Source: Planctomycetaceae bacterium (lineage in GTDB: Bacteria > Planctomycetota > Phycisphaerae > Phycisphaerales > SM1A02). From it: a DNA stretch of 14,132 bases. The DNA lies in assembly GCA_002684315.1 (NCBI GenBank), contig NYVB01000118.1, forward strand, positions 5,678-19,809. Reading direction: 5' to 3'. Shown here piece by piece: positions 6,701-14,132 of the stretch. The notes under the pieces are model-generated. The model worked only from the letters and a program-made list of their open reading frames with translations, searched no databases and was not told where the DNA came from. Position 1 is the first letter of the stretch, and each line of letters starts with the position of its first letter. The translations under genes and the position numbers were made by a program.

Positions 6701-8085
6701 GCCGGAGCGACTTGGGCGTTCTCTGCTGCCTGAGGTTTCACCAGGCGAAGATGCCAGATCAGGAAGAGAGCGGAGAGGCCAAGCAGCAGGGCTCCGGTCG
6801 CTTGATGCATCGAAGTGAAGATCACTTCCCAGATGGGAGGGGTGGAGATGGTGCGCAGTGAGACCGCAACCAAAGCCACGATCCCAAGCAGCAATTGCAG
6901 CGAGACGATGACAAGCAGACCCAGTCCGAGTCGCCGCAGCAGCGTGATGGATCGATAGACGGCCCCGGATCGGTACCCGAGCAAGGTGGCGATCGCGAAG
7001 ATCAGGACGCCAGCGGTGATGTGAACCATGACCGCCCAATATGGAATCTCCAGACCGATGCCATCGGTCGAGAGCGTCTGAAGGTGTCGCACACAGGCAC
7101 CGAAGATCAGCTGACCGACCAGAAGGATCACGAGTGCGAAGGCGAAGGGACGGTCGGCAGCGGCCGCAGGATGCTCGGCACTTGGATTGCTGAACAGCCA
7201 GCGATTTGTGGTGAATGCCGCGATCAGAAGTGCGAGGGTGAAGACCAATTGACCGAAGACGCCATGAACCAGTGCGAGAATGGTACTGGTCTCGGTCACG
7301 CGAAGTCCGCCCATCAGTCCCTGAATGCAGATCATGCACAGGAGGAGGATCACAAGACCTCGGATCCAGTTGCGTCGATCATTGAGTATTCCAAAGACGA
7401 GCAGAGTGAGGGCACCGGTTCCCACCAGCATTCCGTAGAGACGATGTGCATGTTCGAAGAAGACTCCGGTGTCCGCGGTCATCTCGCGCATCGGATACAG
7501 CAGCATGTTGTGGCCGAATGAACCCGGCCAGTCAGGCACTGCAAGCCCTGCTTCAAGCCCGGTGACAAGACCCCCGCTCATGAGCAGCAGCAGGATCGCG
7601 GAAGCCAGAACGGCCGAAAGCATCCCCAGTGATGAGGGGATCCGTTCGAGGGAGACCGGACTGGTCGTCAATGAGATGGCACCACCGAGCGCACCAAGTC
7701 CGGAGCACAAAGCGAAGAGCCCGAAGAGCCAGCCGGTGATCTCGATCGGGCTGGCTCCCTCCTGGAACATGCTGCCAACGATGAGAAGATTGAAGAATGC
7801 GCAGAGGAATCCGACCATGAAACCGGACTTGACCGCCGAGTTCGACCGGGGATCGATCATGGCACGCCAGCGTCCGGCGATCATTCCTCCGGGAAGGATG
7901 CAGAAGCACATCATGCTGAAGAGCAGGTCACCGACCAGAAGACCGGGTCCCATGAGGACGAAATAGCAGATACCCCACAGCACCACGGTGAGCAGGAAGC
8001 CCAGGGCGAATCGCATGCCCCATGCGGCTCTCATGGAAACCGAGAGGGCGGTGGAGGTGCAAACTGAAATGCTGGCCGTGGACAT
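6694..8085 (-). CDS. ctaA: Heme A synthase with N-terminal membrane extension
   Basis: CtaA/COX15 oxidises the C8 methyl of heme O to give heme A for the oxidase encoded alongside. The frame is open to a GTG at 8118 (474 codons, used for numbering); I prefer the ATG at 8085 (463 aa) because the GTG has no ribosome site. The CtaA core fills about residues 165-460: GGLVTGLEAGLAVPDWP (182-198), EHAHR (222-226) with the Glu and second His of the first heme site, His285 in ALVHG, QGLMGGLRV (266-274), His366 in MVHITAG and His438 in SMHQATG. All four heme-ligand histidines of the two-fold repeat are present. No cysteine pair follows the DWP motif, so it is not the Bacillus disulfide type. Residues 30-150 add about four extra membrane segments not normally part of CtaA. 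It is divergent from ctaB. Confidence 0.9.
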   Translation of the reverse strand: MSTASISVCTSTALSVSMRAAWGMRFALGFLLTVVLWGICYFVLMGPGLLVGDLLFSMMCFCILPGGMIAGRWRAMIDPRSNSAVKSGFMVGFLCAFFNLLIVGSMFQEGASPIEITGWLFGLFALCSGLGALGGAISLTTSPVSLERIPSSLGMLSAVLASAILLLLMSGGLVTGLEAGLAVPDWPGSFGHNMLLYPMREMTADTGVFFEHAHRLYGMLVGTGALTLLVFGILNDRRNWIRGLVILLLCMICIQGLMGGLRVTETSTILALVHGVFGQLVFTLALLIAAFTTNRWLFSNPSAEHPAAAADRPFAFALVILLVGQLIFGACVRHLQTLSTDGIGLEIPYWAVMVHITAGVLIFAIATLLGYRSGAVYRSITLLRRLGLGLLVIVSLQLLLGIVALVAVSLRTISTPPIWEVIFTSMHQATGALLLGLSALFLIWHLRLVKPQAAENAQVAPAN

Positions 8086-8159
8086 CGGTGAAACCCCGCG
8101 TTTGTTGCTACGAGCCACCTATACTAGGCAGTTGATACAAACCAGTCACGACGAGGACC
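8086..8159. promoter_or_regulatory. Divergent ctaA/ctaB promoter region
   Basis: The 74 bases between the chosen starts hold the box TATACT (8120-8125, 5 of 6 to a -10 on the + strand), which on the other strand reads TAGTAT, so one AT-rich element could serve both directions. No matching -35 is evident. If the box is the -10 for ctaA, the GTG at 8118 would lie too close to it to be translated, which supports the ATG at 8085. Confidence 0.25.
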
Positions 8160-9227
8160 ATGAAAGAAGGCAACGAAACCCAGATCGACGAGAAGCCGCC
8201 TTCGGAGACCAGCGTCCCCGAGGGTGATTCCATGGACGTGGGTTCAGACGCCTCGAAGAGACCTCCACGAGACGGCTTGATTCCGAATTTCACGGAACTC
8301 AGCAAGGCCAGATTGAACGCACTGGTTCTCGGAACCACGGCCGTCGGATTCGCGGTCGCACCAGTCCATCAGACCGCGATGATCCTGTTCTGGACCATGG
8401 TCGGAACGGGTCTGGTCGCATTCTCGTCGGCCATGATGAACCAGCTCGCGGAAGTCGAGCTTGATCGCAAGATGAAGAGAACGGAAGGCAGACCGCTCCC
8501 GGCAGGCCTGGTCTCGAAACGAAGCGTTTTCATCACGAGCATGCTGCTCGCGTATGCCGGCGTGGTCATACTCGGACTGAAAGTCAATCTTCTCTGCAGC
8601 GGCCTGGCTCTTGCGAACCTGCTCATCTACATCGTGATGTACACGCCGATGAAGACCCGCACGACACTCAACACCCTGGTGGGTGCGATCTGCGGAGCGA
8701 TTCCACCGATGATCGGATGGGCGGCCGCGACGGGAGACATCTCAGGTGGGGCGTGGTTGCTCGGCCTGATTCTCTTCATCTGGCAACTGCCCCACTTCTT
8801 CGCACTGGCCGTGATGTACAAGGTGGATTACGAACGCGGTGGATTCGCGATGCTTCCGGTGAAGGACAAGCGTGGAGAAGTGACCGTTCAAGTCATTCTG
8901 ACGACCAGTCTCATGCTTCTCCCCCTTGGATTGACGATCACGGCCATTGGAGTGGCTGGCTGGTGGTACGCCGGAGTGTCGATGGTGATGGGGCTTTGGA
9001 TGGCATGGAATGCTCTCAAACTCTATCTCGATCGGAACAGGGATCAGGCACGCCGGGTCTTCTTCTCGACGTTGGCATACCTTCCAGTGGTTCTCGGCGT
9101 GATGGTGCTTGATCGAGGGCCGTCGGTGCCATCGCCCGAACTCTACGAGGCGATGAATCCCTATCCGGTGACGGAACGTCCGGTGATCGATCCATTCAAG
9201 AGTGAAACCACGAGCGAGTCAGACTGA
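8160..9227 (+). CDS. ctaB: Heme O synthase (protoheme IX farnesyltransferase)
   Basis: CtaB/COX10 is an integral-membrane UbiA-family enzyme that adds a farnesyl group to heme B to make heme O, the substrate of CtaA. In the 355-residue reading the first Asp-rich motif is NQLAEVELDRKMKRTEGRPLP (Asn94, Glu98, Asp102, Arg107-Thr108), the COX10-like variant with Glu in place of the first Asp. The second conserved block contains YTPMKTRTTLNT (161-172), GAIPPMIGW (179-187), FIWQLPHFFAL (206-216) and VDYERGGFAML (222-232). About eight or nine membrane helices are apparent. The first 40 residues are acidic and polar. An alternative in-frame ATG at 8232 has a better spaced GAGG and would give 331 residues; the ATG at 8160 has GAGGA only two bases away. 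The stop overlaps the next start by one base (TGATG). Confidence 0.93.
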   Translation: MKEGNETQIDEKPPSETSVPEGDSMDVGSDASKRPPRDGLIPNFTELSKARLNALVLGTTAVGFAVAPVHQTAMILFWTMVGTGLVAFSSAMMNQLAEVELDRKMKRTEGRPLPAGLVSKRSVFITSMLLAYAGVVILGLKVNLLCSGLALANLLIYIVMYTPMKTRTTLNTLVGAICGAIPPMIGWAAATGDISGGAWLLGLILFIWQLPHFFALAVMYKVDYERGGFAMLPVKDKRGEVTVQVILTTSLMLLPLGLTITAIGVAGWWYAGVSMVMGLWMAWNALKLYLDRNRDQARRVFFSTLAYLPVVLGVMVLDRGPSVPSPELYEAMNPYPVTERPVIDPFKSETTSESD

Positions 9228-10429
9228 TGACTGATGAACAGAATCAAGAGGCCCCCTCCAACCAGACAAACACGGCAGGCACTCCGGGAGGAGCCCCCCC
9301 CACGTTGAGCTTCAAGTCCGGAGGATGGGTCATTCTTGCCGCAGGGCTCATCTCTCTGGTGCTGATTCTCTGGGCTGTTTCAGGGGTCATCTTCGGTGAC
9401 CGACCGATTGGAGACGGCACGAATCTACAAAGTTACGGGTTCACTCTCGAAGAGCTGGAAGTTCCCAGGGGCTCGCTCGCCGCGAGTGGGAACAGTCGGG
9501 ACTTTCTTCAGGTCTATGAGAACCCGAACAAGATTCTCGGCAGGGATCTGATGACCTACAACTCGGAAAACAGAAGACCCTGGCTGGTGACACGGGACAG
9601 AGTCGTCGGAGTCGTCGTCAACGGAGAGGCCTGCGCCTATCCCGTGCGGTGTCTCAATGCCCACGAGGTGATCCACGACACACTGGGTGGAACACCGATC
9701 ACGGTGACGTATTCACCGTTCGCGGATGCTCCCGTCGTCCTGATCAACGAAGACGGAATCAATCACGGTGTGAGCGGTCTTCTCTGCAACAGTGCGTTGC
9801 TCACCTACGACAGAGATCAGGAGGATCCGGTTCTGTACTCCCCCATTCTCGGCAGATCCATCAACCGAAGCGGAGCGTCGGAGGTCCTGAACAAGGTTGA
9901 CGACGTCACGCTCTGCACCTGGCGGGACTGGTTGGAATCTCACCCGGAAACGACGCTGGTCATGGCCGAAGAGGATTCGAACCGGCGCTACAAGGCGTTC
10001 AGCTACCTGAGATATTTCAATGATCTGTCCGACAGCTTGAAGTACCCAGTGCTTCCATTGCCGGGGATGACCGGCGCAGACGTCGACCTCCCCAGACTGA
10101 AAGCACGTGTGGTCGAGGTCACCGCCGGAGGTGAACGCAGGATCTGGCCACTGACCTTGCTGGTCGAAGCATTGGAAGAACAGGGAGCGGATGAAGGACG
10201 CATCAGGGTCCGACAAGGTGACGCGGATCTGGAATTCATCATTCGAAAACTGCCGCAGACCGCGCTCGTGACGACCATGGATGGCTCTGAGATACGAACC
10301 GAGCCAAGACTGTTCTTCGCCTCGTGGGCCGCCCATCCGAAGACCGCCGGCATGGAACTGGTCAGAAACCTCCCGGATGATGCCGTGGTGATTCCACGAA
10401 CCGCACCCAGAAGTCCCAACGGTTATTGA
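9227..10429 (+). CDS. Membrane-anchored DUF3179 protein coupled to ctaB
   Basis: This 400-residue protein has a polar N-terminal tail, one membrane helix (about residues 33-57), and then an extracytoplasmic domain matching DUF3179. Family landmarks are GVVVNGEACAYPV (128-140), HEVIHDTLGGTPITVTY (146-162), GVSGLLCNSALLTYDRD (181-197) and TWRDWLESHPETTLV (231-245). In most members the strand after TY carries CPLCG; here it reads SPFAD (163-167), so both cysteines are gone. Four cysteines remain (136, 142, 187, 230). The biochemical role of DUF3179 is not established. The one-base overlap with ctaB and convergence on the oxidase operon suggest a part in oxidase assembly or copper/heme handling; this is inferred from position only. 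It is separated by 22 bases from the convergent short subunit III gene. Confidence 0.85.
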   Translation: MTDEQNQEAPSNQTNTAGTPGGAPPTLSFKSGGWVILAAGLISLVLILWAVSGVIFGDRPIGDGTNLQSYGFTLEELEVPRGSLAASGNSRDFLQVYENPNKILGRDLMTYNSENRRPWLVTRDRVVGVVVNGEACAYPVRCLNAHEVIHDTLGGTPITVTYSPFADAPVVLINEDGINHGVSGLLCNSALLTYDRDQEDPVLYSPILGRSINRSGASEVLNKVDDVTLCTWRDWLESHPETTLVMAEEDSNRRYKAFSYLRYFNDLSDSLKYPVLPLPGMTGADVDLPRLKARVVEVTAGGERRIWPLTLLVEALEEQGADEGRIRVRQGDADLEFIIRKLPQTALVTTMDGSEIRTEPRLFFASWAAHPKTAGMELVRNLPDDAVVIPRTAPRSPNGY

Positions 10430-10451
10430 TGTGTGCCGCCCGGCGTTGTGA

Positions 10452-11084
10452 TCAGCTTCCCATGCCGAAGAGCAGGACCACGAAAAGCAGGACCCAGACT
10501 CCGTCGAGGAAGTGCCAGTACATGACGCAGTAGGTGAGGCCGCAGACCTCACCGGCGGAGTCCCGGTAGCGGCCGCGAAGGGCGTTTCGAGTCGTCAGTA
10601 CGAGAGGTGGGATGCCGGCGAGAACGTGTGCCACGTGAAGACCGGTGAGCACATAGAAGAGCCACGCATAGAGCGAGGAATCGAAAGCCAGATTCTCGTT
10701 GGTGGCCAGATCGATCCAGGCCAGGGTCTGAGTGATCAAAAAACCGATGACCAGCACGCACGAACACACCATCCAGCGCCCCGTGTAGGGCGCACTCGAG
10801 GCCTGCTTGAGAGAGCTCGTGGCGGCATGAAAGACGACGCTGGCGGCGAGCAGGAAGCCCGTCGAGAGGTAGAGGAGCCCCGGAAGTCCGGCAGGATCAT
10901 CGAGCTGCCACTCTCCGGTTGAGATCAACTGACTGCGAATGATCAGATAGGCGATCACGGTCGTGAGAAAGACCATGCCGAGTGAGATCAGGAAGATCCA
11001 CATGCCGAGCATGGAAGCGGCTCTGCGAGTCGCTGCATCATTGATGGGTGAAACCTGCGGGGGCACGTTTGAGGGATCGGCCAC
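10452..11084 (-). CDS. Second, short cytochrome oxidase subunit III-like protein
   Basis: This 210-residue membrane protein has about five helices and belongs to the COX3/CyoC family. FYVLTGLHVAHVLAGIPPL (143-161) and MYWHFLDGVWVLLF (188-201) are the paired signatures of the last helices. It aligns with the larger subunit III upstream over GMWIFLIS (27-34), but where that protein has the conserved Glu of subunit III (TEILFF) this one has Leu35. It begins with GTG two bases after the subunit IV stop, with no ribosome site of its own, so it should be translated by coupling; an internal Met start (25 or 28) cannot be excluded. Its role as structural subunit, assembly aid or subunit III replacement is unknown. 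It is the last gene of the operon as seen here. Confidence 0.85.
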   Translation of the reverse strand: MADPSNVPPQVSPINDAATRRAASMLGMWIFLISLGMVFLTTVIAYLIIRSQLISTGEWQLDDPAGLPGLLYLSTGFLLAASVVFHAATSSLKQASSAPYTGRWMVCSCVLVIGFLITQTLAWIDLATNENLAFDSSLYAWLFYVLTGLHVAHVLAGIPPLVLTTRNALRGRYRDSAGEVCGLTYCVMYWHFLDGVWVLLFVVLLFGMGS

Positions 11085-11086
11085 GG

Positions 11087-11512
11087 TCAGCTGTTGGGAG
11101 ACGAGATGCCGGTTTCCTGGGAGATCGGAGCGAGAGGCGCCTTCGCATCAAGCGTTTCCTGGACCAGGCTTGGATTTCCATCGAAGAGCGTGGCCTTGTT
11201 CTGACTGGTGTCGAGCACCGTCAGAACGATCAGGAGGATCACGAAGGCCATGCACGCCACGAACACGATCTGATTGAAGGGCCTGTCCCACTTCAAGTGC
11301 ATGAAGAAAAGTGCGACAAGCGTGGCCTTGAGAACGGCGATGCCGATGGCGATCACGATGTTGAACTCACCGACGTCCACGTAGCGGACGGCGACGGTCA
11401 CCACGGTCAGAAAGAGAAGCGCCACCGTGGTCCAGACGAGAATGGACATCGGAACGAGGTGCCCGACGATCGGATGATCATCACCATGTTGTTCTTGTGC
11501 ATTGCTGGACAT
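11087..11512 (-). CDS. ctaF: Cytochrome c oxidase subunit IV (COX4_pro type)
   Basis: This 141-residue protein has three membrane helices (about 22-42, 50-72, 80-101) and the family signature LKATLVALFFMHLKWD (61-76). It is the small accessory subunit of bacterial aa3/caa3 oxidases, thought to help stabilise the complex. It has no catalytic residues. The C-terminal tail after residue 102 is polar and longer than in many homologues. AAGGA (complement of 11522-11526) lies nine bases before the ATG. It is 46 bases downstream of the larger subunit III gene and two bases upstream of the second subunit III-like gene. Confidence 0.88.
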   Translation of the reverse strand: MSSNAQEQHGDDHPIVGHLVPMSILVWTTVALLFLTVVTVAVRYVDVGEFNIVIAIGIAVLKATLVALFFMHLKWDRPFNQIVFVACMAFVILLIVLTVLDTSQNKATLFDGNPSLVQETLDAKAPLAPISQETGISSPNS

Positions 11513-11558
11513 TGGAAGAGATCCTTAGGCGAAGCGATGAGACTTCCTGGGAAGTGAC

Positions 11559-12554
11559 TCAGTGAATCAGATAGAACAACGGGAAGAGGAAGATCCAGAC
11601 CAGGTCGACGATGTGCCAGTACAGGCCGCCGAGATCGACCGGGGCGTAGTACTTGGAGTTGAAGTGCCCCTTCATTCCTCGCATGATGAGCCAGCCGATC
11701 ATGACCATGCCAACCACCACGTGGATGCCGTGGAGACCGGTCATCGCGTAATAGATGGCGAAGAAACGATGGGTGTTCACCGGGAGTTTTCGGTCTTCGA
11801 GATGAGGCTCATCGGAATGTTCGATGTGACCTGCCGCGGCTTTCTCGGCTTTGATCTTCTCCTCGGGACGAACTCCTGAAAGACCTCCGGGGCCCACGGC
11901 GGATTGCTGCTGGGCGACCGCGTCGACCGGTGGCATGGCTGCCAGCTTCGGAAACGCCAGTTCAGGGAGACTCTCAGCGGCACCAGCATCGAGAATCCTG
12001 GATTCGTCAGCGGATGCGATGGCGTTTTCATCAGCGATGGTGAGGACTTGACCGTCGGCGCCCACCGCCTTGGCCTCCGCCTCGTCGACCGGCATGTAGA
12101 AGCTGGGCCCCCACTTCAGATTGACGTGAAACTTGTGCTCGTATTCGAAGTACTTGATCACGAGAAAGCCCACCGCACCCAGAAGCGTGAGCCAGAGACA
12201 GATGAGCATCAGAGTCTGCTTGGAACGCTGGGCGAAGTGCACCGCAGCGGCCATGGAAAGCGAGCTCAGGATCAGAACCGCAGTGTTGACTCCACCCATC
12301 ATCGTGTTCAGATACTGACTGGCATAGGAGAACACTTCGGGATCGTTCGCCCGAAGAATGGTGTAGAGCGCGAAGAGTGCTCCGAAGAAGAGGATTTCGG
12401 TACCGAGAAACAGCCACATGCCGAGCTTGACCGACTCGTACTGCTGCTTCGGGGTGTCGAAATGATGTGCCTGAAACGGATTGTCATGATGACCGTGGTC
12501 ATCATGATCTCCGTGATCATGGCTTTCCTCAGGTTTGGCGTCTATCGCAGTCAC
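11559..12554 (-). CDS. ctaE: Cytochrome c oxidase subunit III with His-rich tail and loop insertion
   Basis: This 331-residue subunit III of an aa3/caa3 oxidase has core helices with KLGMWLFLGTEILFFGALFA (43-62, Glu53 being the conserved subunit III Glu), AVLILSSLSMAAAVHFA (92-108), FFAIYYAMTGLHGIHVVVG (264-282) and LGGLYWHIVDLVWIFLFPLFY (308-328). Two features are unusual. Residues 11-31 hold eight His among Asp and Gly (SHDHGDHDDHGHHD, then AHH), a likely metal-binding tail. Residues about 147-258 form a long Ala/Glu-rich, low-complexity loop between two helices where homologues usually have a short connection. It starts with GTG, supported by AAGGGG six bases upstream (complement of 12561-12566). 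It is 33 bases downstream of ctaD. Confidence 0.92.
   Translation of the reverse strand: MTAIDAKPEESHDHGDHDDHGHHDNPFQAHHFDTPKQQYESVKLGMWLFLGTEILFFGALFALYTILRANDPEVFSYASQYLNTMMGGVNTAVLILSSLSMAAAVHFAQRSKQTLMLICLWLTLLGAVGFLVIKYFEYEHKFHVNLKWGPSFYMPVDEAEAKAVGADGQVLTIADENAIASADESRILDAGAAESLPELAFPKLAAMPPVDAVAQQQSAVGPGGLSGVRPEEKIKAEKAAAGHIEHSDEPHLEDRKLPVNTHRFFAIYYAMTGLHGIHVVVGMVMIGWLIMRGMKGHFNSKYYAPVDLGGLYWHIVDLVWIFLFPLFYLIH
12484..12507. repeat. Inverted repeat in the 5' coding region of ctaE
   Basis: TCATGATGACC and GGTCATCATGA are 11-bp arms separated by GT. It lies within the codons for the His/Asp-rich tail, about 48-71 bases into the ctaE message, and arises from alternating CAT and GAT/GAC codons. 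As RNA it could fold into a stable hairpin just inside the gene and affect early translation. The symmetry is certain; a function is not. Confidence 0.4.
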
Positions 12555-12587
12555 TGTCGTCCCCTTGAAGGCACGGGTCGTCCGGGC

Positions 12588-14132
12588 TCAAACATTATCA
12601 TTCTTGGAATCATCACCGGGCCGCTGCACGACGTAACCACCCTCTTCTTCACTCCAACGCACCACGCTGAAGTCGTAGCAATCGCCGACCTTGGGCGTGG
12701 TCTTGAAGTTGTCATGAGGGGGAGGCGAAGTGCACTGCCACTCGAGGCTTCGGCCACCCCAGGGGTTGGCAGGAGCCTTGCGTCCGAAGAACAACGAGTG
12801 GATCAGATACATGGCGGTCAGGAAGAAGCCAGCGGCCATGATGTATGAGCCGATGGTGGAGATCAGGTGGTAGGTCGTGAATTCAGGCTGGTAGTCGTAG
12901 TAACGACGGGGCATCCCGTGACTTCCGAGCATGAACTGCGTGAAGAAGGTGACGTTGAATCCGATGAAGACCAGAACGAAGGCGATTCGTCCGAGATTCT
13001 CGTCGTACATCTTTCCGAACATCTTCGGCCACCAGTGGTGAAGACCTCCGATGAATCCGATCAGGGCGGACCCCATCATCACGTAGTGGAAGTGCGCCAC
13101 CACGAAATACGTGTCATGAAGGTGGACATCCACGTTGAGCGTTCCGAGATAGATCCCGGTGAGCCCTCCGATGGTGAAGAGGAAGATGAATCCGAGTGCA
13201 TAGAGCATCGGTGTGTTGAGTGCGATCGAGCCCTTGTACAAGGTCGCCATCCAGTTGAAGACCTTGATCGCGGAGGGGACCGCGACGCTGAAGGTGATCG
13301 CCGAGAAGATGGTGTTCAACAGAGCGCTCTGACCCGAAGTGAACATGTGGTGGCCCCACACGAGGAAGCTGAAGATCGCGATCGCCACGGATGAATATGC
13401 GATGAAGCGATATCCGAAGATGTGACGGTGGCTGTGGACGGTGATCAGTTCCGAGATGATTCCCATCGCCGGCAGAATCATGATGTAGACCGCGGGGTGC
13501 GAATAGAACCAGAAGAAGTGCTGGAAGAGGACCGGATCGCCACCCATCGCGGGGTCGAAGATTCCGATCTGGAAGGCACGTTCGATACCGACGAGCATCA
13601 ACGTGATCGCGAGGACGGGGGTCGCGAGGATCTGAATCAATGCGGTCGCGTAGATCGCCCAGAGGAAGAGCGGCATTCGGAACCAGGTCATGCCCTTGGG
13701 CCGCATCTTGTGCACGGTCACGATGAAGTTCAGACCGGTGAAGATCGAACTGAATCCGAGGATGAAGACCCCGAAGATCACGGGGATGACTCCGCCGAGC
13801 TCGGTCTTGGTCGAATATGGCGTGTAGAACGTCCATCCGGTGTCGAAACCACCGAGGAGGAGCGCGAGAACCGTGAAGATGGCTCCGATGATCCAGAGAT
13901 GGAAGCTGAAGAGATTCAGACGGGGAAACGCCACGTCCTTGGCCCCAAGCATGATCGGCAACACGAAATTGCCGAGTGACGCCGGGATGCTCGGAACGAT
14001 GACCAGGAACACCATCACCGCACCGTGCAAGGTGAAGAAGATGTTGTAGGTCTCAGGTTCGATGATGGTCTGACCCGGGGCGATCAGTTCGGTGCGCACG
14101 ATGAGCGCGAAGACGCCACCGACGAGGAAGGA
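12588..14132 (-). CDS. ctaD: Cytochrome c oxidase subunit I, A2-type (5' end cut off)
   Basis: 514 residues are visible; the frame runs off the window end, so the N-terminus (first helix and proximal residues) is missing. The GTG at 14099 is internal, not the start. Landmarks are HGAVMVF (low-spin heme His region), [17 protein letters not shown] with CuB His and the cross-linked Tyr (13485-13505), GHHMFTSG (CuB His pair), AIKVFNW with the K-channel Lys, and [14 protein letters not shown] with the heme a3 and heme a His. The C-terminal block [11 protein letters not shown]...SPPPHDNF is also present. The D-channel Glu of HPEVY is replaced by Ala (codon 13491-13493) and preceded by Tyr-Ser, the mark of A2-subfamily oxidases, which include caa3 enzymes of Rhodothermus and Thermus. 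It reduces O2 to water and pumps protons. It is the first visible gene of the operon; ctaC is expected upstream beyond the window. Confidence 0.96.
   Translation of the reverse strand, partial: SFLVGGVFALIVRTELIAPGQTIIEPETYNIFFTLHGAVMVFLVIVPSIPASLGNFVLPIMLGAKDVAFPRLNLFSFHLWIIGAIFTVLALLLGGFDTGWTFYTPYSTKTELGGVIPVIFGVFILGFSSIFTGLNFIVTVHKMRPKGMTWFRMPLFLWAIYATALIQILATPVLAITLMLVGIERAFQIGIFDPAMGGDPVLFQHFFWFYSHPAVYIMILPAMGIISELITVHSHRHIFGYRFIAYSSVAIAIFSFLVWGHHMFTSGQSALLNTIFSAITFSVAVPSAIKVFNWMATLYKGSIALNTPMLYALGFIFLFTIGGLTGIYLGTLNVDVHLHDTYFVVAHFHYVMMGSALIGFIGGLHHWWPKMFGKMYDENLGRIAFVLVFIGFNVTFFTQFMLGSHGMPRRYYDYQPEFTTYHLISTIGSYIMAAGFFLTAMYLIHSLFFGRKAPANPWGGRSLEWQCTSPPPHDNFKTTPKVGDCYDFSVVRWSEEEGGYVVQRPGDDSKNDNV

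Noticed and set aside
11904..12848. A 314-codon + strand open frame across ctaE and the end of ctaD
   Set aside because: It is the antisense shadow of two well-supported oxidase genes and has no recognisable domain or ribosome site.
14097..14099. GTG at 14099 as the true start of ctaD
   Set aside because: The in-frame codons beyond it ([11 protein letters not shown]) are the expected helix of subunit I, so the gene continues past the window end.
1..14132. CRISPR array, tRNA/rRNA genes, insertion sequences
   Set aside because: No regularly spaced direct repeats, cloverleaf-like segments, rRNA-like stretches, transposase motifs or target-site duplications were seen on reading both strands.

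Overview
The window looks like a chromosomal segment of a planctomycete, most likely class Phycisphaerae or a close relative. The main reasons are a secreted protein ending in a GC-type dockerin pair (positions 198-2159), a DUF1573 lipoprotein next to a secreted prenyltransferase/squalene-oxidase-repeat protein, and an A2-type (YSHPAVY) heme-copper oxidase cluster. This placement is an inference from protein style; no rRNA or marker gene is present. I see no mobile element, CRISPR array or RNA gene.

Layout. 1-197 is non-coding and packed with inverted repeats, including a 30-bp perfect palindrome and a good intrinsic terminator for the gene that follows. 198-2159 (-) encodes a secreted, cysteine-rich, multi-domain dockerin protein. 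2160-2578 is a 419-bp non-coding stretch with small inverted repeats. 2579-3610 (-) is an MDR-family oxidoreductase (quinone-oxidoreductase-like, lacking the usual zinc ligands). It is divergent from a compact + strand run: DUF1573 lipoprotein (3702-4817), overlapped by ATGA with a secreted alpha/alpha-barrel protein (4814-6163), then a small exported protein of unknown function (6275-6679).

6694-14132 is a cytochrome oxidase locus. ctaA (heme A synthase, -) carries an unusual N-terminal membrane extension and is divergent from ctaB (heme O synthase, +). ctaB overlaps by one base with a membrane-anchored DUF3179 protein. Converging on these is a - strand operon: ctaD (subunit I, cut by the window end), ctaE (subunit III with a His-rich tail and a long loop insertion), a subunit IV gene (COX4_pro), and a second, short subunit III-like gene. 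CtaB farnesylates heme B to heme O and CtaA oxidises it to heme A, which CtaD uses; the DUF3179 protein is placed as a possible assembly partner. Subunit II/cytochrome c (ctaC) and copper chaperones such as Sco are not in the window and would be expected beyond 14132.

No wholly new multi-gene system stands out. The most unusual points are the fused CtaA N-terminus, the two dissimilar subunit III genes (the short one lacks the conserved Glu), the ctaE insertions, and a DUF3179 protein that has lost the family's CPLC cysteine pair while being coupled to ctaB.
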